From: an uncultured Lachnospiraceae bacterium
GTDB taxonomy: Bacteria > Bacillota > Clostridia > Lachnospirales > Lachnospiraceae
Reading direction: 5' to 3'
Assembly (NCBI GenBank): GCA_902803305.1
Contig: CADCPL010000058.1
Span: forward strand, 1 to 13,475
Length of the DNA stretch: 13,475 bases
The position numbers and the translations under genes were made by a program. The notes under the pieces were generated by a model. The model was not told the DNA's origin, ran no database searches, and saw only the letters and a list, made by a program, of their open reading frames with translations. Of this stretch, positions 1 to 6,607 are shown piece by piece. The stretch's first letter is position 1; every line of letters begins with the position of its first letter.

Positions 1-753
1 CTCGCCTGAGTCGATAACTGACTGAACGATCTGCTGTGCCTTCTCTGCGTTCCACTCAGCTGTCTGCTGTGTAACGATCTTCCACTTAGCTGAATCTGAA
101 GCAACCTTGTCATCAAGAGCGCCTGAACGTCCCTTCTGAGCTGCTGAACCCATAACACCCTGGATGTGGATTACGTTGTACTCGTCAAGGTTCTGGCTTG
201 CAAGCCAATCAACTGCAGTCTGTCCTTCTTTTGCCATATCTGAAACGATAGAAGCGCTGTAAAGTGAAGGATCAGCATCGATCGTTCTGTCGAAAAGGAT
301 TACATGGATACCTGCATCCTGTGCATCCTTAAGAACGCTGTCCCAACCTGCTGTATCAGCTGCTGAAAGAAGAAGGTAATCAACGCCGTCCTGGATGAAC
401 TTCTGAGCTGCTGTGATCTGCTCGTCGTTCTTTAAGCTGTATGCGAAAGATGCATCAAATCCGTTCTCCTCTGAGAATGCAGCCTTGAGATCCTTATCAT
501 TAGCTGTTCTGTATCCTGACTCGTTAGGGTCATTGTTGATGATACCAACTTTGATGAGTTCGCCTGAATCTGCTGCAGGAGCTGCTTCCTCTTCTGCTGC
601 TGCAGGAGCTGCTTCCTCTTCTTCTGCTGCTGCGGGAGCTGCTTCCTCAGTTGCTGCGGGCTCTGCTGCAGGTGCTGCAGGTGCTGCGCCGCCACAAGCT
701 GTAAGTGCAACCATTGCTGATGCCATGATAGCTGCTAAAACTTTCTTTTTCAT
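1..753 (-). CDS. YtfQ-like sugar ABC transporter substrate-binding lipoprotein (3' part outside window)
   Basis: Extracellular, membrane-anchored sugar receptor that should deliver its ligand to an ABC importer. 251 residues are visible; the C-terminal lobe lies beyond the window. Seen: MKKK start, hydrophobic stretch, lipobox LTAC with Cys20 as the lipidation site, an Ala/Glu/Pro-rich linker (about residues 21-62), then a periplasmic-binding-protein type 1 fold beginning at LIKVGIINND (about 66). The segments NESGYRTA, DYLLLSAADTAGWDSVL and ILFDRTID resemble Escherichia coli YtfQ (galactofuranose receptor) more than ribose or xylose receptors; this is from memory of the family, so the ligand is not fixed. 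Start is supported by a GGGAGG ribosome site (complement at 761-766) 7 bases upstream. It lies just beyond the terminator that ends the sensor-kinase operon, so it is probably a separate unit controlled by that YesMN pair. Its codon choice (many GCA, CTT, CAG) looks that of a highly expressed gene. Confidence 0.9.
   Translation of the reverse strand, partial: MKKKVLAAIMASAMVALTACGGAAPAAPAAEPAATEEAAPAAAEEEEAAPAAAEEEAAPAADSGELIKVGIINNDPNESGYRTANDKDLKAAFSEENGFDASFAYSLKNDEQITAAQKFIQDGVDYLLLSAADTAGWDSVLKDAQDAGIHVILFDRTIDADPSLYSASIVSDMAKEGQTAVDWLASQNLDEYNVIHIQGVMGSAAQKGRSGALDDKVASDSAKWKIVTQQTAEWNAEKAQQIVQSVIDSGE
571..650 (-). repeat. In-frame tandem repeat encoding Ala/Glu linker
   Basis: Three near-identical copies begin at 571, 598 and 628. 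The first two 23-base cores (571-593 and 598-620) are identical; the third (628-650) differs at three bases. Spacing is 27 then 30 bases, so copies differ by one Glu codon and the frame is kept. They encode AAPAAAEE-type units that tether the sugar-binding domain to its lipid anchor. Such linkers can change length by replication slippage without harming the protein. Confidence 0.8.
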
Positions 754-826
754 TTTTTATCCTCCCTGGAATAATTTTCTGAGTTACGGACCTATTCCGT
801 CACCCGATGGTCCAATGATAGTTTTT
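754..826 (-). promoter_or_regulatory. Leader region of the sugar-binding gene with alternative hairpins
   Basis: This short gap should contain the sugar-binding protein's promoter and leader. A possible -10 (TATCAT, complement at 815-820) is present, but no good -35 lies 16-18 bases upstream, which would suit activator-dependent transcription. Two inverted repeats share bases: ACGGA/TCCGT at 786-790 and 796-800 with a 5-base loop, and GGACC/GGTCC at 788-792 and 809-813. They cannot form together. They could be an operator or RNA structure; neither is established. Confidence 0.3.
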
Positions 827-866
827 TTGAAAATAAAAAACCATGAACATAAATACGTCCATGGTT
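827..866 (-). terminator. Rho-independent terminator after the sensor kinase
   Basis: Read on the minus strand, bases 866-857 and 848-839 form a 10-pair stem (AACCATGGAC with GTTCATGGTT, one G-U pair) around an 8-base loop, followed directly by a T-rich run (838-827). It sits 60 bases after the sensor-kinase stop and ends the minus-strand operon that reads through arsR and the two-component genes. On the plus strand the same stem is followed by GATATTTTTATT, a much weaker tail. Confidence 0.8.
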
Positions 867-925
867 GATATTTTTATTCCGATCATAAGATTTGGTTGAT
901 TTTTTTATCCGCGCGGTTGGATTTT

Positions 926-2365
926 TTATTCCTGCGACGGTAACAATATATTGCAGGTGCTTCCCTGTCCGTATACACTATGTAGTGTTATACCGTATTT
1001 TTCTCCGAATTTAAGCTTTATTCTTTCATTAACATTATACAGTCCGTATATGGCGCTGTCAGAAGGTCTCTCTCCTTCGAGACCCGATGTTACCTCCCGA
1101 AGTCTCTCCGGTGTCATTCCGATGCCGTTATCGGAAACGGATATGACGATATCATCTCCGTCCCTGTCCGAAGAAACGGTTATCTTACCGCCTCCCCTTT
1201 TATTCTTGATCCCGTGATACAGAGCATTCTCTATGAGCGGCTGGATCGTGATCTTGGGGATCGTACACTCATTGATGTCGGGTGATACGTTTATTTCATA
1301 TTCAAGTATATCCTGATACCGGAACTGCTGTATCTCCAGATAGCTCCTTGCATGCACCATTTCCTCCCGGATCGTTATCATATCCCTTCCTCTTGAGAGG
1401 GATGTCCTGAAGAAAGCCGACAAGCTCTTGACCATCTCCACTACTCTTCGTTCATCTCCGCCCTCTGCCAGCCATATGATGGTATCGAGCGTATTATATA
1501 GAAAATGCGGATTGATCTGTGACTGAAGCAGTTCCAGTTCCGTCTCCTTGATCCTGATCTGCTCCTTTGTGATCTGAGACAGCAGTTCGTTTATCTTGGA
1601 GATCATCTGATTCATGGACTTGGCAAGTGTACCTACTTCATCACCCGAATCATTGGAGCTTCTTACCGTAAGATCTCCTTTTGATATCCGGTCCGTAACA
1701 TCGACAAGATCCTTGATGGGCTTTGTAAAGCTGCCCGGCAGATAAACGGAAAACAATATGACCATTAGAGTTAAGAACACAAACGTGATAAAGCTGCCGG
1801 TCATGGCTCTTTGATAGAACTCATCCATTTCGGCCTTTTCCGCCTGCATATCTCTTATCTCATAAAACACATACTGGAATATCTCTTCCTTGATAAGAGC
1901 CGTAACGATCTGAACATCGTTTTCCCAGATCTCCATATTCTGATCGTATTCGGCATTTGCTGACAGGTTTTTTTCTATCCTGCTCTCGTATTTTTCGAGA
2001 TTTCCGAGGTATTTTTTTACGCTCCGCAGTCTCGCCAGATTCTCACCCTCCGGTGTGATATCTATAAGGCCGTCGACGACCCTGTTCGCATCTTCCAGAA
2101 GATCGTAAAGCTGCGTATCATCCACGGTCTTGTTTCCGACGATCAGAAGATAGGTCTCATAATCATAATCTTTTTTGAAATCAAGGGAAAAATCACCGGC
2201 AAGAACGGCCGATCTGATCATATCGCTGTACTTTTGCGAGGAATTGCGCAGCATGTAGAAACATACGATGAACAGAATAACGAGCGGGATAACAAGAAGA
2301 AGATACGATATCCGTATCTTCGTGGCAAGAGAAGTGTTTCGAAAATAACTCCGGATCCTGTTCAT
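926..2365 (-). CDS. YesM-like sensor histidine kinase
   Basis: Membrane sensor kinase that should phosphorylate the adjacent YesN-like regulator. Seen in 479 residues: TM1 about 20-38, a mostly helical extracellular domain about 41-188 with no Cache motif recognised, TM2 about 190-209, HAMP about 211-264, a coiled connector, then the His_kinase (PF06580-type) block LLQSQINPHFLYNTLD with phospho-acceptor His287. The ATP-binding part follows: N-box PLIEN (Asn380), G1 box DNGIGM (412-417) and G2 GLYNVNERIKLKFG (441-454). This PF06580 plus AraC-regulator pairing is typical of Firmicute carbohydrate sensing. The start overlaps the regulator's stop in an ATGA (2362-2365) and has a GAGGAAGAAGG ribosome site inside the regulator gene, so the two are translationally coupled. 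The neighbouring sugar-binding gene suggests a sugar signal, but the ligand is unknown. Confidence 0.93.
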   Translation of the reverse strand: MNRIRSYFRNTSLATKIRISYLLLVIPLVILFIVCFYMLRNSSQKYSDMIRSAVLAGDFSLDFKKDYDYETYLLIVGNKTVDDTQLYDLLEDANRVVDGLIDITPEGENLARLRSVKKYLGNLEKYESRIEKNLSANAEYDQNMEIWENDVQIVTALIKEEIFQYVFYEIRDMQAEKAEMDEFYQRAMTGSFITFVFLTLMVILFSVYLPGSFTKPIKDLVDVTDRISKGDLTVRSSNDSGDEVGTLAKSMNQMISKINELLSQITKEQIRIKETELELLQSQINPHFLYNTLDTIIWLAEGGDERRVVEMVKSLSAFFRTSLSRGRDMITIREEMVHARSYLEIQQFRYQDILEYEINVSPDINECTIPKITIQPLIENALYHGIKNKRGGGKITVSSDRDGDDIVISVSDNGIGMTPERLREVTSGLEGERPSDSAIYGLYNVNERIKLKFGEKYGITLHSVYGQGSTCNILLPSQE

Positions 2366-3987
2366 CCTTCTTCCTCATCGCTTTCTCTTCCGCCTCTGTA
2401 ATTGGTCGGAGTCATGCCGACTGTCTTCTTGAACATATACGAAAAATAATGCGGATCCTTGTATCCCACGGCCTCACTTATCTCACTCGATCGCATGCTC
2501 GTACATTTGAGCAGCTCTTTGGCTTTGTTCATGCGGTATTCAGTCAGATACTTGATGAACGTATGTCCCGTCTGCTGCGAGAAGATCGTACTGAGATGAT
2601 TGGGGGATACATTAACATGACTGGCGAGCTGATTGAGCGACAGATCCTCATCCGCAAAGTTTTCTTCTATATATTTGACTGCCTCGTCAACGATCTCCAT
2701 ATACCTGTTTGAGGCTATAGAGTCCCTGCATCTGATCGCGCTCTCGATTATGCCCGAGATATACTCCTTAACACTCTCCACATTCTCGAGCGAATCCTTT
2801 GTGACCTCGGTGATCGCATCGGTCTTCTTACGCGGCGGCAGTTCCTCGACAAATGCCGAAACCGCAAAGAATACATCCATTGCTATATACTGTCTGAAAA
2901 TATACGAATTGAAAGCATCACTGCCTACACTTCCGACAAATTCCTCAACATAAAAAGGTATCTCATCGAGATTTCCGAGCTTAAGGAATTTGGTGACGTT
3001 GTTTTTGTCGATACGCCTGGCATCGATATTGCTCATGTCAAATGAAGCATCCGTCATACGATCTTCGCCGGTGTGCCTGTTGGCGCGATAGAAACCGCTG
3101 CCGGTAACGAAAAATCTGTTTGCGAGCGCACATCCGGCATCCTCAAAAGATTCGTTAAGTCTGGACAGACGGTTTACGGCTTTTCCTATACCGCCGCAAT
3201 ATCTTACATGACCGTAATCCGCCAGCACAGTCTCTATCTTGGCGATCATATCGTTCTGAGTGTCCGTGATCTTTTCTTCGGAATCTCCCATTATAAGGAT
3301 AGCTCTTCCTTCAAGATCCCTGTCAAAGCTTATACAACCCATCTCATAGGCTATCTCGTTGATCCTCTCGTCGACCGTTACCGAGCTCTTTGAATACTCC
3401 TCTATCTCATGATGTTCCGACTTGATAAAGAGCAGGATGATGTTATACCACATAGCCGAAAGATCCATACCGAGCTTCTGAGCTTTCTCAAGAAGTTCGG
3501 TGACCGAGCTGTCTCCCGAAACGAGGCTTTTGAACAACTCGCTCCTCTCCCGGCGATCATTCTCCTCCATCTCTTTCCTGAACTGTTCCTTGAGCGCGCG
3601 TTCTTCCTTGCTCTTTATGATCTTGTCGCGAAGAAGATCGAGTTCTCTTAAGAGATCGTCTCCCGAGATAGGCTTGGTCAGATACTGTGCCACACCTATG
3701 GATATGGCCTGCTTGGCATAGTCAAACTCTTCATATCCCGACAATATGACTATCTCTATGAACGGAAGCTCTTTTCTGATTATCCTCGACAGTTCCAGTC
3801 CGTCCATGAACGGCATCTTTATGTCGGTTATGACTATATCCGGTTCGAGTTTTCTTATCAAAGGAAGGGCAAGCTCCCCGTCGGAAGCTTCCCCTATAAA
3901 TTCATAGCCGTTCCCGGCCCAGTCAATATTCTTTTTGATACCTTCGCGAACAACGAACTCGTCTTCGCACAAAAAAACTTTGATCAT
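2362..3987 (-). CDS. YesN-like response regulator, REC plus AraC-type DNA-binding domain
   Basis: Cytoplasmic transcription activator of a two-component system. Seen in 541 residues: an N-terminal receiver (about 1-118) with acidic pocket E8/D9, phospho-acceptor Asp55 in DIVITDIKMP, switch residues near LSGY (82-85) and Lys105 in YLTKP. A long middle region (about 120-425) of the kind usual in YesN proteins follows. The C-terminal AraC/XylS domain has two helix-turn-helix units, LSLNQLASHVNVSPNHL (about 449-465) and SSEISEAVGYKDPHYFSYMFKK (about 500-521). The start ATG overlaps the arsR stop by 4 bases (3984-3987), with AGGAAG 4 bases upstream (complement 3992-3997). It is coupled on the other side to the kinase gene. 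Probable targets are the nearby sugar-importer genes; whether it also affects zinc genes is unknown. Confidence 0.93.
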   Translation of the reverse strand: MIKVFLCEDEFVVREGIKKNIDWAGNGYEFIGEASDGELALPLIRKLEPDIVITDIKMPFMDGLELSRIIRKELPFIEIVILSGYEEFDYAKQAISIGVAQYLTKPISGDDLLRELDLLRDKIIKSKEERALKEQFRKEMEENDRRERSELFKSLVSGDSSVTELLEKAQKLGMDLSAMWYNIILLFIKSEHHEIEEYSKSSVTVDERINEIAYEMGCISFDRDLEGRAILIMGDSEEKITDTQNDMIAKIETVLADYGHVRYCGGIGKAVNRLSRLNESFEDAGCALANRFFVTGSGFYRANRHTGEDRMTDASFDMSNIDARRIDKNNVTKFLKLGNLDEIPFYVEEFVGSVGSDAFNSYIFRQYIAMDVFFAVSAFVEELPPRKKTDAITEVTKDSLENVESVKEYISGIIESAIRCRDSIASNRYMEIVDEAVKYIEENFADEDLSLNQLASHVNVSPNHLSTIFSQQTGHTFIKYLTEYRMNKAKELLKCTSMRSSEISEAVGYKDPHYFSYMFKKTVGMTPTNYRGGRESDEEEG

Positions 3988-4286
3988 AAAGCTTCCTGTA
4001 TATGCTCCATACCCATGGACAGGATCGTACTGACATGATCATCCGCAAGGCTGTAATACATCTGCTTGCCGTCACGCCTGTTCTTCACAAGCTTGCTCAT
4101 TTTCAGGACCTTAAGCTGATGAGACACCGCAGACTGTGTCATATCGAGTTCTTCTGCAAGGTTGTTCACACAATACTCCCCGTCAAGCAGCTTATATAAT
4201 ATCCTGACTCTGGAAGTATCGCCGAAGACCTTGAACAGATCCGCAAGATCGCTCCAAATGTTTGAATTATCCATGTTATCGTCCAT
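3984..4286 (-). CDS. ArsR/SmtB-family zinc-sensing repressor
   Basis: Metal-responsive winged-helix repressor of 100 residues, expected to leave its operator when it binds metal. Seen: the ArsR HTH with DMTQSAVSHQLKVLKMSKLV (about 49-68) and wing residues RRDGKQMYYSL. The C-terminal alpha-5 helix carries D82-x-H84 ... H95-xx-E98, the exact spacing of the SmtB/CzrA zinc site (Asp104, His106, His117, Glu120 in SmtB). The alpha-3 CxCxxC (ArsR, CadC) is absent; only one Cys is present at that place (EYC). This points to Zn(II) or Co(II) sensing. It follows the efflux ATPase by 36 bases and overlaps the response regulator. No convincing Shine-Dalgarno lies before the ATG, but a near-consensus promoter ends 11 bases upstream, so a leaderless message is possible. 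Met5 is an alternative start, also without a ribosome site. Confidence 0.92.
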   Translation of the reverse strand: MDDNMDNSNIWSDLADLFKVFGDTSRVRILYKLLDGEYCVNNLAEELDMTQSAVSHQLKVLKMSKLVKNRRDGKQMYYSLADDHVSTILSMGMEHIQEAL

Positions 4287-4297
4287 ATCTTTTCTAA

Positions 4298-4326
4298 ATT
4301 ATAATTTGCCAAACACTTAAAATCAA
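4298..4326 (-). promoter_or_regulatory. Internal sigma-A type promoter before arsR
   Basis: On the minus strand, TTGATT (complement of 4321-4326) and a perfect TATAAT (complement of 4298-4303) are separated by 17 bases. The -35 overlaps the stop codon of the ATPase gene. Transcription would start near 4291, only about 5 bases before the arsR ATG. It could supply ArsR and the two-component genes independently of the zinc-regulated promoter. No SmtB-like inverted repeat is seen over it. Confidence 0.55.
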
Positions 4327-6212
4327 TCGGTAATATCAGGTACATGAAGCGTCCTGACGGCATTGAGCACGGCTAGGATCATGACCCCGACGTCGGCAAA
4401 TACCGCAAGCCACATGTTCGTCATTCCGAACGCCGACAATATGAGCACTATCACCTTGATCCCTATGGCAAAATATATGTTCTCGTATGCAATGCGCATA
4501 CACTTTTTACCGATCTTGATCGCCTTTATGATGCCAAGCGGATCGTCATCCATGATAACGACATCGGCCGCTTCTATCGCAGCATCGCTCCCGAGAGCTC
4601 CCATGGCGATACCGACATCTACCCTTGTAAGTACGGGAGCATCATTTATACCGTCTCCGACAAAAGCCGTACATCCCTTTTTGCCCTTCCGGTCGGAAAG
4701 CAGTTCTTCAACAACGCTTACCTTATCTGCCGGAAGCAGTTCGGAGCGATACTCATCTATTGACAAGGCTGCCGCAACCTTTCCGGCAACTTTTTCCGCA
4801 TCACCGGTCAGCATTATGGTCCTGGAGATACCCATTTTGTGAAGATCCCTGATCGCTTTTTCCGAGGTTTCCTTTATGACGTCGGATATATGGATATGTC
4901 CGGCATACCGACCGTCAACAGCGATATGAACGATGGTCCCTCCGTCATGACAATGTGCCGGTTCTACACCGTTGTCCGTCATCAGCTTATCGTTTCCGAC
5001 TATCACTTTCTTTCCCGATACGGTTGCAAGTACACCGTGTCCCGATATCTCTTCCACATCAGCCACGAGGCTCTTGTCGACCTCCAGTCCGTATGCGTTC
5101 ACTATTGATCTGCTTATCGGATGAGTGCTGAAACTTTCTGCGTATGCGGCATATTTCAGAAGATGCTGATCGCTCAGTTCCTGTCTGTGTATTGACACGA
5201 CCTTGAACACGCCTTTCGTAAGTGTACCTGTCTTATCGAAGATGACCGAATCGACTTTCGAAAGTGCTTCAAGATAATTCGATCCCTTGACCAGTATCCC
5301 CGCTTTTGATGCTCCGCCGATACCTGCGAAGAACCCCAGCGGTATGCTTATCACCATGGCACACGGACAGCTTATGACAAGAAACGTAAGAGCTCTGTAA
5401 ATAAATGATCTGAAATTCGCGTCGTTTCCGGAAAGCATATTGATAACAGGCGGCACTACGGCTATGACAAGTGCGAACAGACATACAAACGGCGTATATA
5501 CTCTTGCGAATCTGGTGATGAAATTTTCTGATCTTGATTTTTGCGAGCTCGCATTCTCAACGAGTTCAAGTATCTTCGTGACCGTCGATTCACCGAAGGC
5601 TTTCGTGGTCCTGATCCTTATCACGCCGTTCTGATTGATGGTCCCGCTTATTACCTCATCCCCGGCATGTATCGTTCTCGGAACGGACTCACCCGTAAGA
5701 GCACTTGTATCAATTGTCGAATCACCGAGTATCACAACACCGTCGATCGGTATCCTCTCACCCGGCGAGATCACAAGCGTGCTGCCTGTCTCTACTTCAT
5801 CGGGGCTTACCGTCTTAACCGTCTCGACACCGTTCTCCTGTGTGACGAGGTTTGCGACATCCGGTCTGATATCCATAAGGGCAGCGATATTCCTGCGGCT
5901 CTTTCCGACGGCATAAGACTGAAACAGTTCCCCGATCTGATATAGCAGCATGACCATAACACCTTCACGGTATTCACCGAGTATCATTGAGCCCACGGTG
6001 GCAACAGCCATAAGGAAATTCTCATCCATGACCTGGCCGTGAACTATACCCTTAAAAGCTTTTTTGATGATGTCGTATCCGATCAGTATATAAGGTATGA
6101 TATATAGCGCGAGCGCAAACTTTTCGATGTGCGGCTCCACTATGGCTATAACGATCAGCAACACCGTCGTTATGATTATCCTTGCAAGGACTCTTTTCTG
6201 CTTTTTGTTCAT
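4323..6212 (-). CDS. P1B-2 type Zn/Cd/Pb efflux ATPase without N-terminal HMA domain
   Basis: Membrane pump that exports divalent soft metals (Zn, Cd, Pb) using ATP. Seen in 629 residues: N-terminal TM helices, actuator-domain TGES (173-176), the transport motif CPC (282-284) in ISCPCAMVIS, phosphorylation Asp326 in DKTGT, the HP motif at H364-P365 and GDGIND (519-524). Near the C-terminus are Lys586 (GIKVIV) and Asp607 (FADVGV), 21 residues apart, the same spacing as the Lys/Asp pair that defines Zn-specific ZntA pumps. This argues against a copper pump, which would show YN and MxxS in the last helices. Oddly, the protein starts almost at the first TM helix; the usual HMA metal-binding domain is a separate gene immediately upstream. 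A weak GAAAGAGAAG ribosome site precedes the ATG. It is the second gene of the zinc operon. Confidence 0.94.
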   Translation of the reverse strand: MNKKQKRVLARIIITTVLLIVIAIVEPHIEKFALALYIIPYILIGYDIIKKAFKGIVHGQVMDENFLMAVATVGSMILGEYREGVMVMLLYQIGELFQSYAVGKSRRNIAALMDIRPDVANLVTQENGVETVKTVSPDEVETGSTLVISPGERIPIDGVVILGDSTIDTSALTGESVPRTIHAGDEVISGTINQNGVIRIRTTKAFGESTVTKILELVENASSQKSRSENFITRFARVYTPFVCLFALVIAVVPPVINMLSGNDANFRSFIYRALTFLVISCPCAMVISIPLGFFAGIGGASKAGILVKGSNYLEALSKVDSVIFDKTGTLTKGVFKVVSIHRQELSDQHLLKYAAYAESFSTHPISRSIVNAYGLEVDKSLVADVEEISGHGVLATVSGKKVIVGNDKLMTDNGVEPAHCHDGGTIVHIAVDGRYAGHIHISDVIKETSEKAIRDLHKMGISRTIMLTGDAEKVAGKVAAALSIDEYRSELLPADKVSVVEELLSDRKGKKGCTAFVGDGINDAPVLTRVDVGIAMGALGSDAAIEAADVVIMDDDPLGIIKAIKIGKKCMRIAYENIYFAIGIKVIVLILSAFGMTNMWLAVFADVGVMILAVLNAVRTLHVPDITD

Positions 6213-6234
6213 GTCTTCTCTTTCCTGCCCCGGA

Positions 6235-6453
6235 CTAGATGAATATCTCGCAATCGTCTTCTACTTTTTTGCAGTTCTTTAGTACCGCTTTCATAACGGT
6301 CCCTTCATCGGCGCCGTCTTCAAATTCAACGCTCATCTTGAGCGCCATAAAGTTGACCGAGCAGTCCTTTACTCCGTCTGTTTTCTTAGCCGCCTGCTCC
6401 ATTTTGTCTGCACAGTTGGCACAATCAACTTCGATATCGTATGTTTTCTTCAT
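6235..6453 (-). CDS. Free-standing HMA metal-binding protein
   Basis: A 72-residue single-domain heavy-metal-associated protein, probably cytosolic, that binds a metal ion and may hand it to, or regulate, the ATPase encoded 22 bases downstream. Seen: one beta-alpha-beta-beta-alpha-beta fold with the metal loop VDCANCADKM (Asp10, Cys11, Cys14). The Asp before CxxC matches the DCxxC form of zinc/cadmium pumps such as ZntA rather than the MxCxxC form of copper chaperones. Three further cysteines (31, 61, 68) are uncommon in the family and could form a second site. It has a strong ribosome site (GGAAGGA) and is the first gene after the operator-promoter region. Its position and motif suggest it is the detached N-terminal domain of the neighbouring pump. 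Confidence 0.9.
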   Translation of the reverse strand: MKKTYDIEVDCANCADKMEQAAKKTDGVKDCSVNFMALKMSVEFEDGADEGTVMKAVLKNCKKVEDDCEIFI

Positions 6454-6502
6454 GATGATCCTTCCTTTCTTTTGCGTTGAGCCGCGAAATTAAAAATGTG
6501 CA

Positions 6503-6536
6503 GTTCATATAATTTAATATATGAACACTTATTCAT
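6503..6536 (-). promoter_or_regulatory. Probable ArsR/SmtB-type operator array
   Basis: Two overlapping inverted repeats share one half-site. The first is a perfect 8-base pair of arms, GTTCATAT (6503-6510) and ATATGAAC (6519-6526), around 8 bases. The second is ATGAACACTTATTCAT (6521-6536), with ATGAA/TTCAT arms around 6 bases; it resembles the known SmtB and CzrA operators (TGAA-N6-TTCA core). Both lie just downstream of the predicted start of transcription, where a bound repressor would block the zinc operon. The repressor is most likely the ArsR protein encoded two genes on. Confidence 0.7.
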
Positions 6537-6550
6537 TTGTTAATATATGA
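6514..6550. repeat. 11-base direct repeat flanking the operator
   Basis: TTAATATATGA occurs at 6514-6524 and again at 6540-6550, 26 bases apart (about 2.5 helical turns). The first copy forms part of the shared operator half-site; the second overlaps the -10 box. It may mark a second, weaker repressor contact. Confidence 0.6.
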
Positions 6551-6575
6551 TACAGCCCTTTCCGGAAAAAGTCAA
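6547..6575 (-). promoter_or_regulatory. Promoter of the zinc efflux operon
   Basis: On the minus strand, TTGACT (complement of 6570-6575) and TATCAT (complement of 6547-6552) are 17 bases apart. Transcription would start near 6540, inside the operator array, leaving a leader of about 87 bases before the HMA gene. This arrangement fits metal-relieved repression. Confidence 0.7.
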
Positions 6576-6607
6576 TAGTGTCCGACTGCTTTTTTTCGAT
6601 TGGTTTC

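Noticed and set aside
413..868. Plus-strand open frame rich in Ala and Ser
   Set aside because: It is the mirror of the Ala/Glu-coding repeat of the minus-strand sugar-binding gene, which has a lipobox, a ribosome site and a recognisable fold; the plus frame also runs through the terminator.
909..918. CCGCGCGG palindrome as a terminator stem
   Set aside because: Too short, no loop, and followed on the minus strand by A-rich rather than T-rich sequence; the hairpin at 839-866 is a far better terminator.
6570..6600. Possible terminator after the synthase (AGTC/GACT with T run)
   Set aside because: Only a 4-base G/C-containing stem, and the T run belongs to the promoter region of the zinc operon; no stable hairpin.
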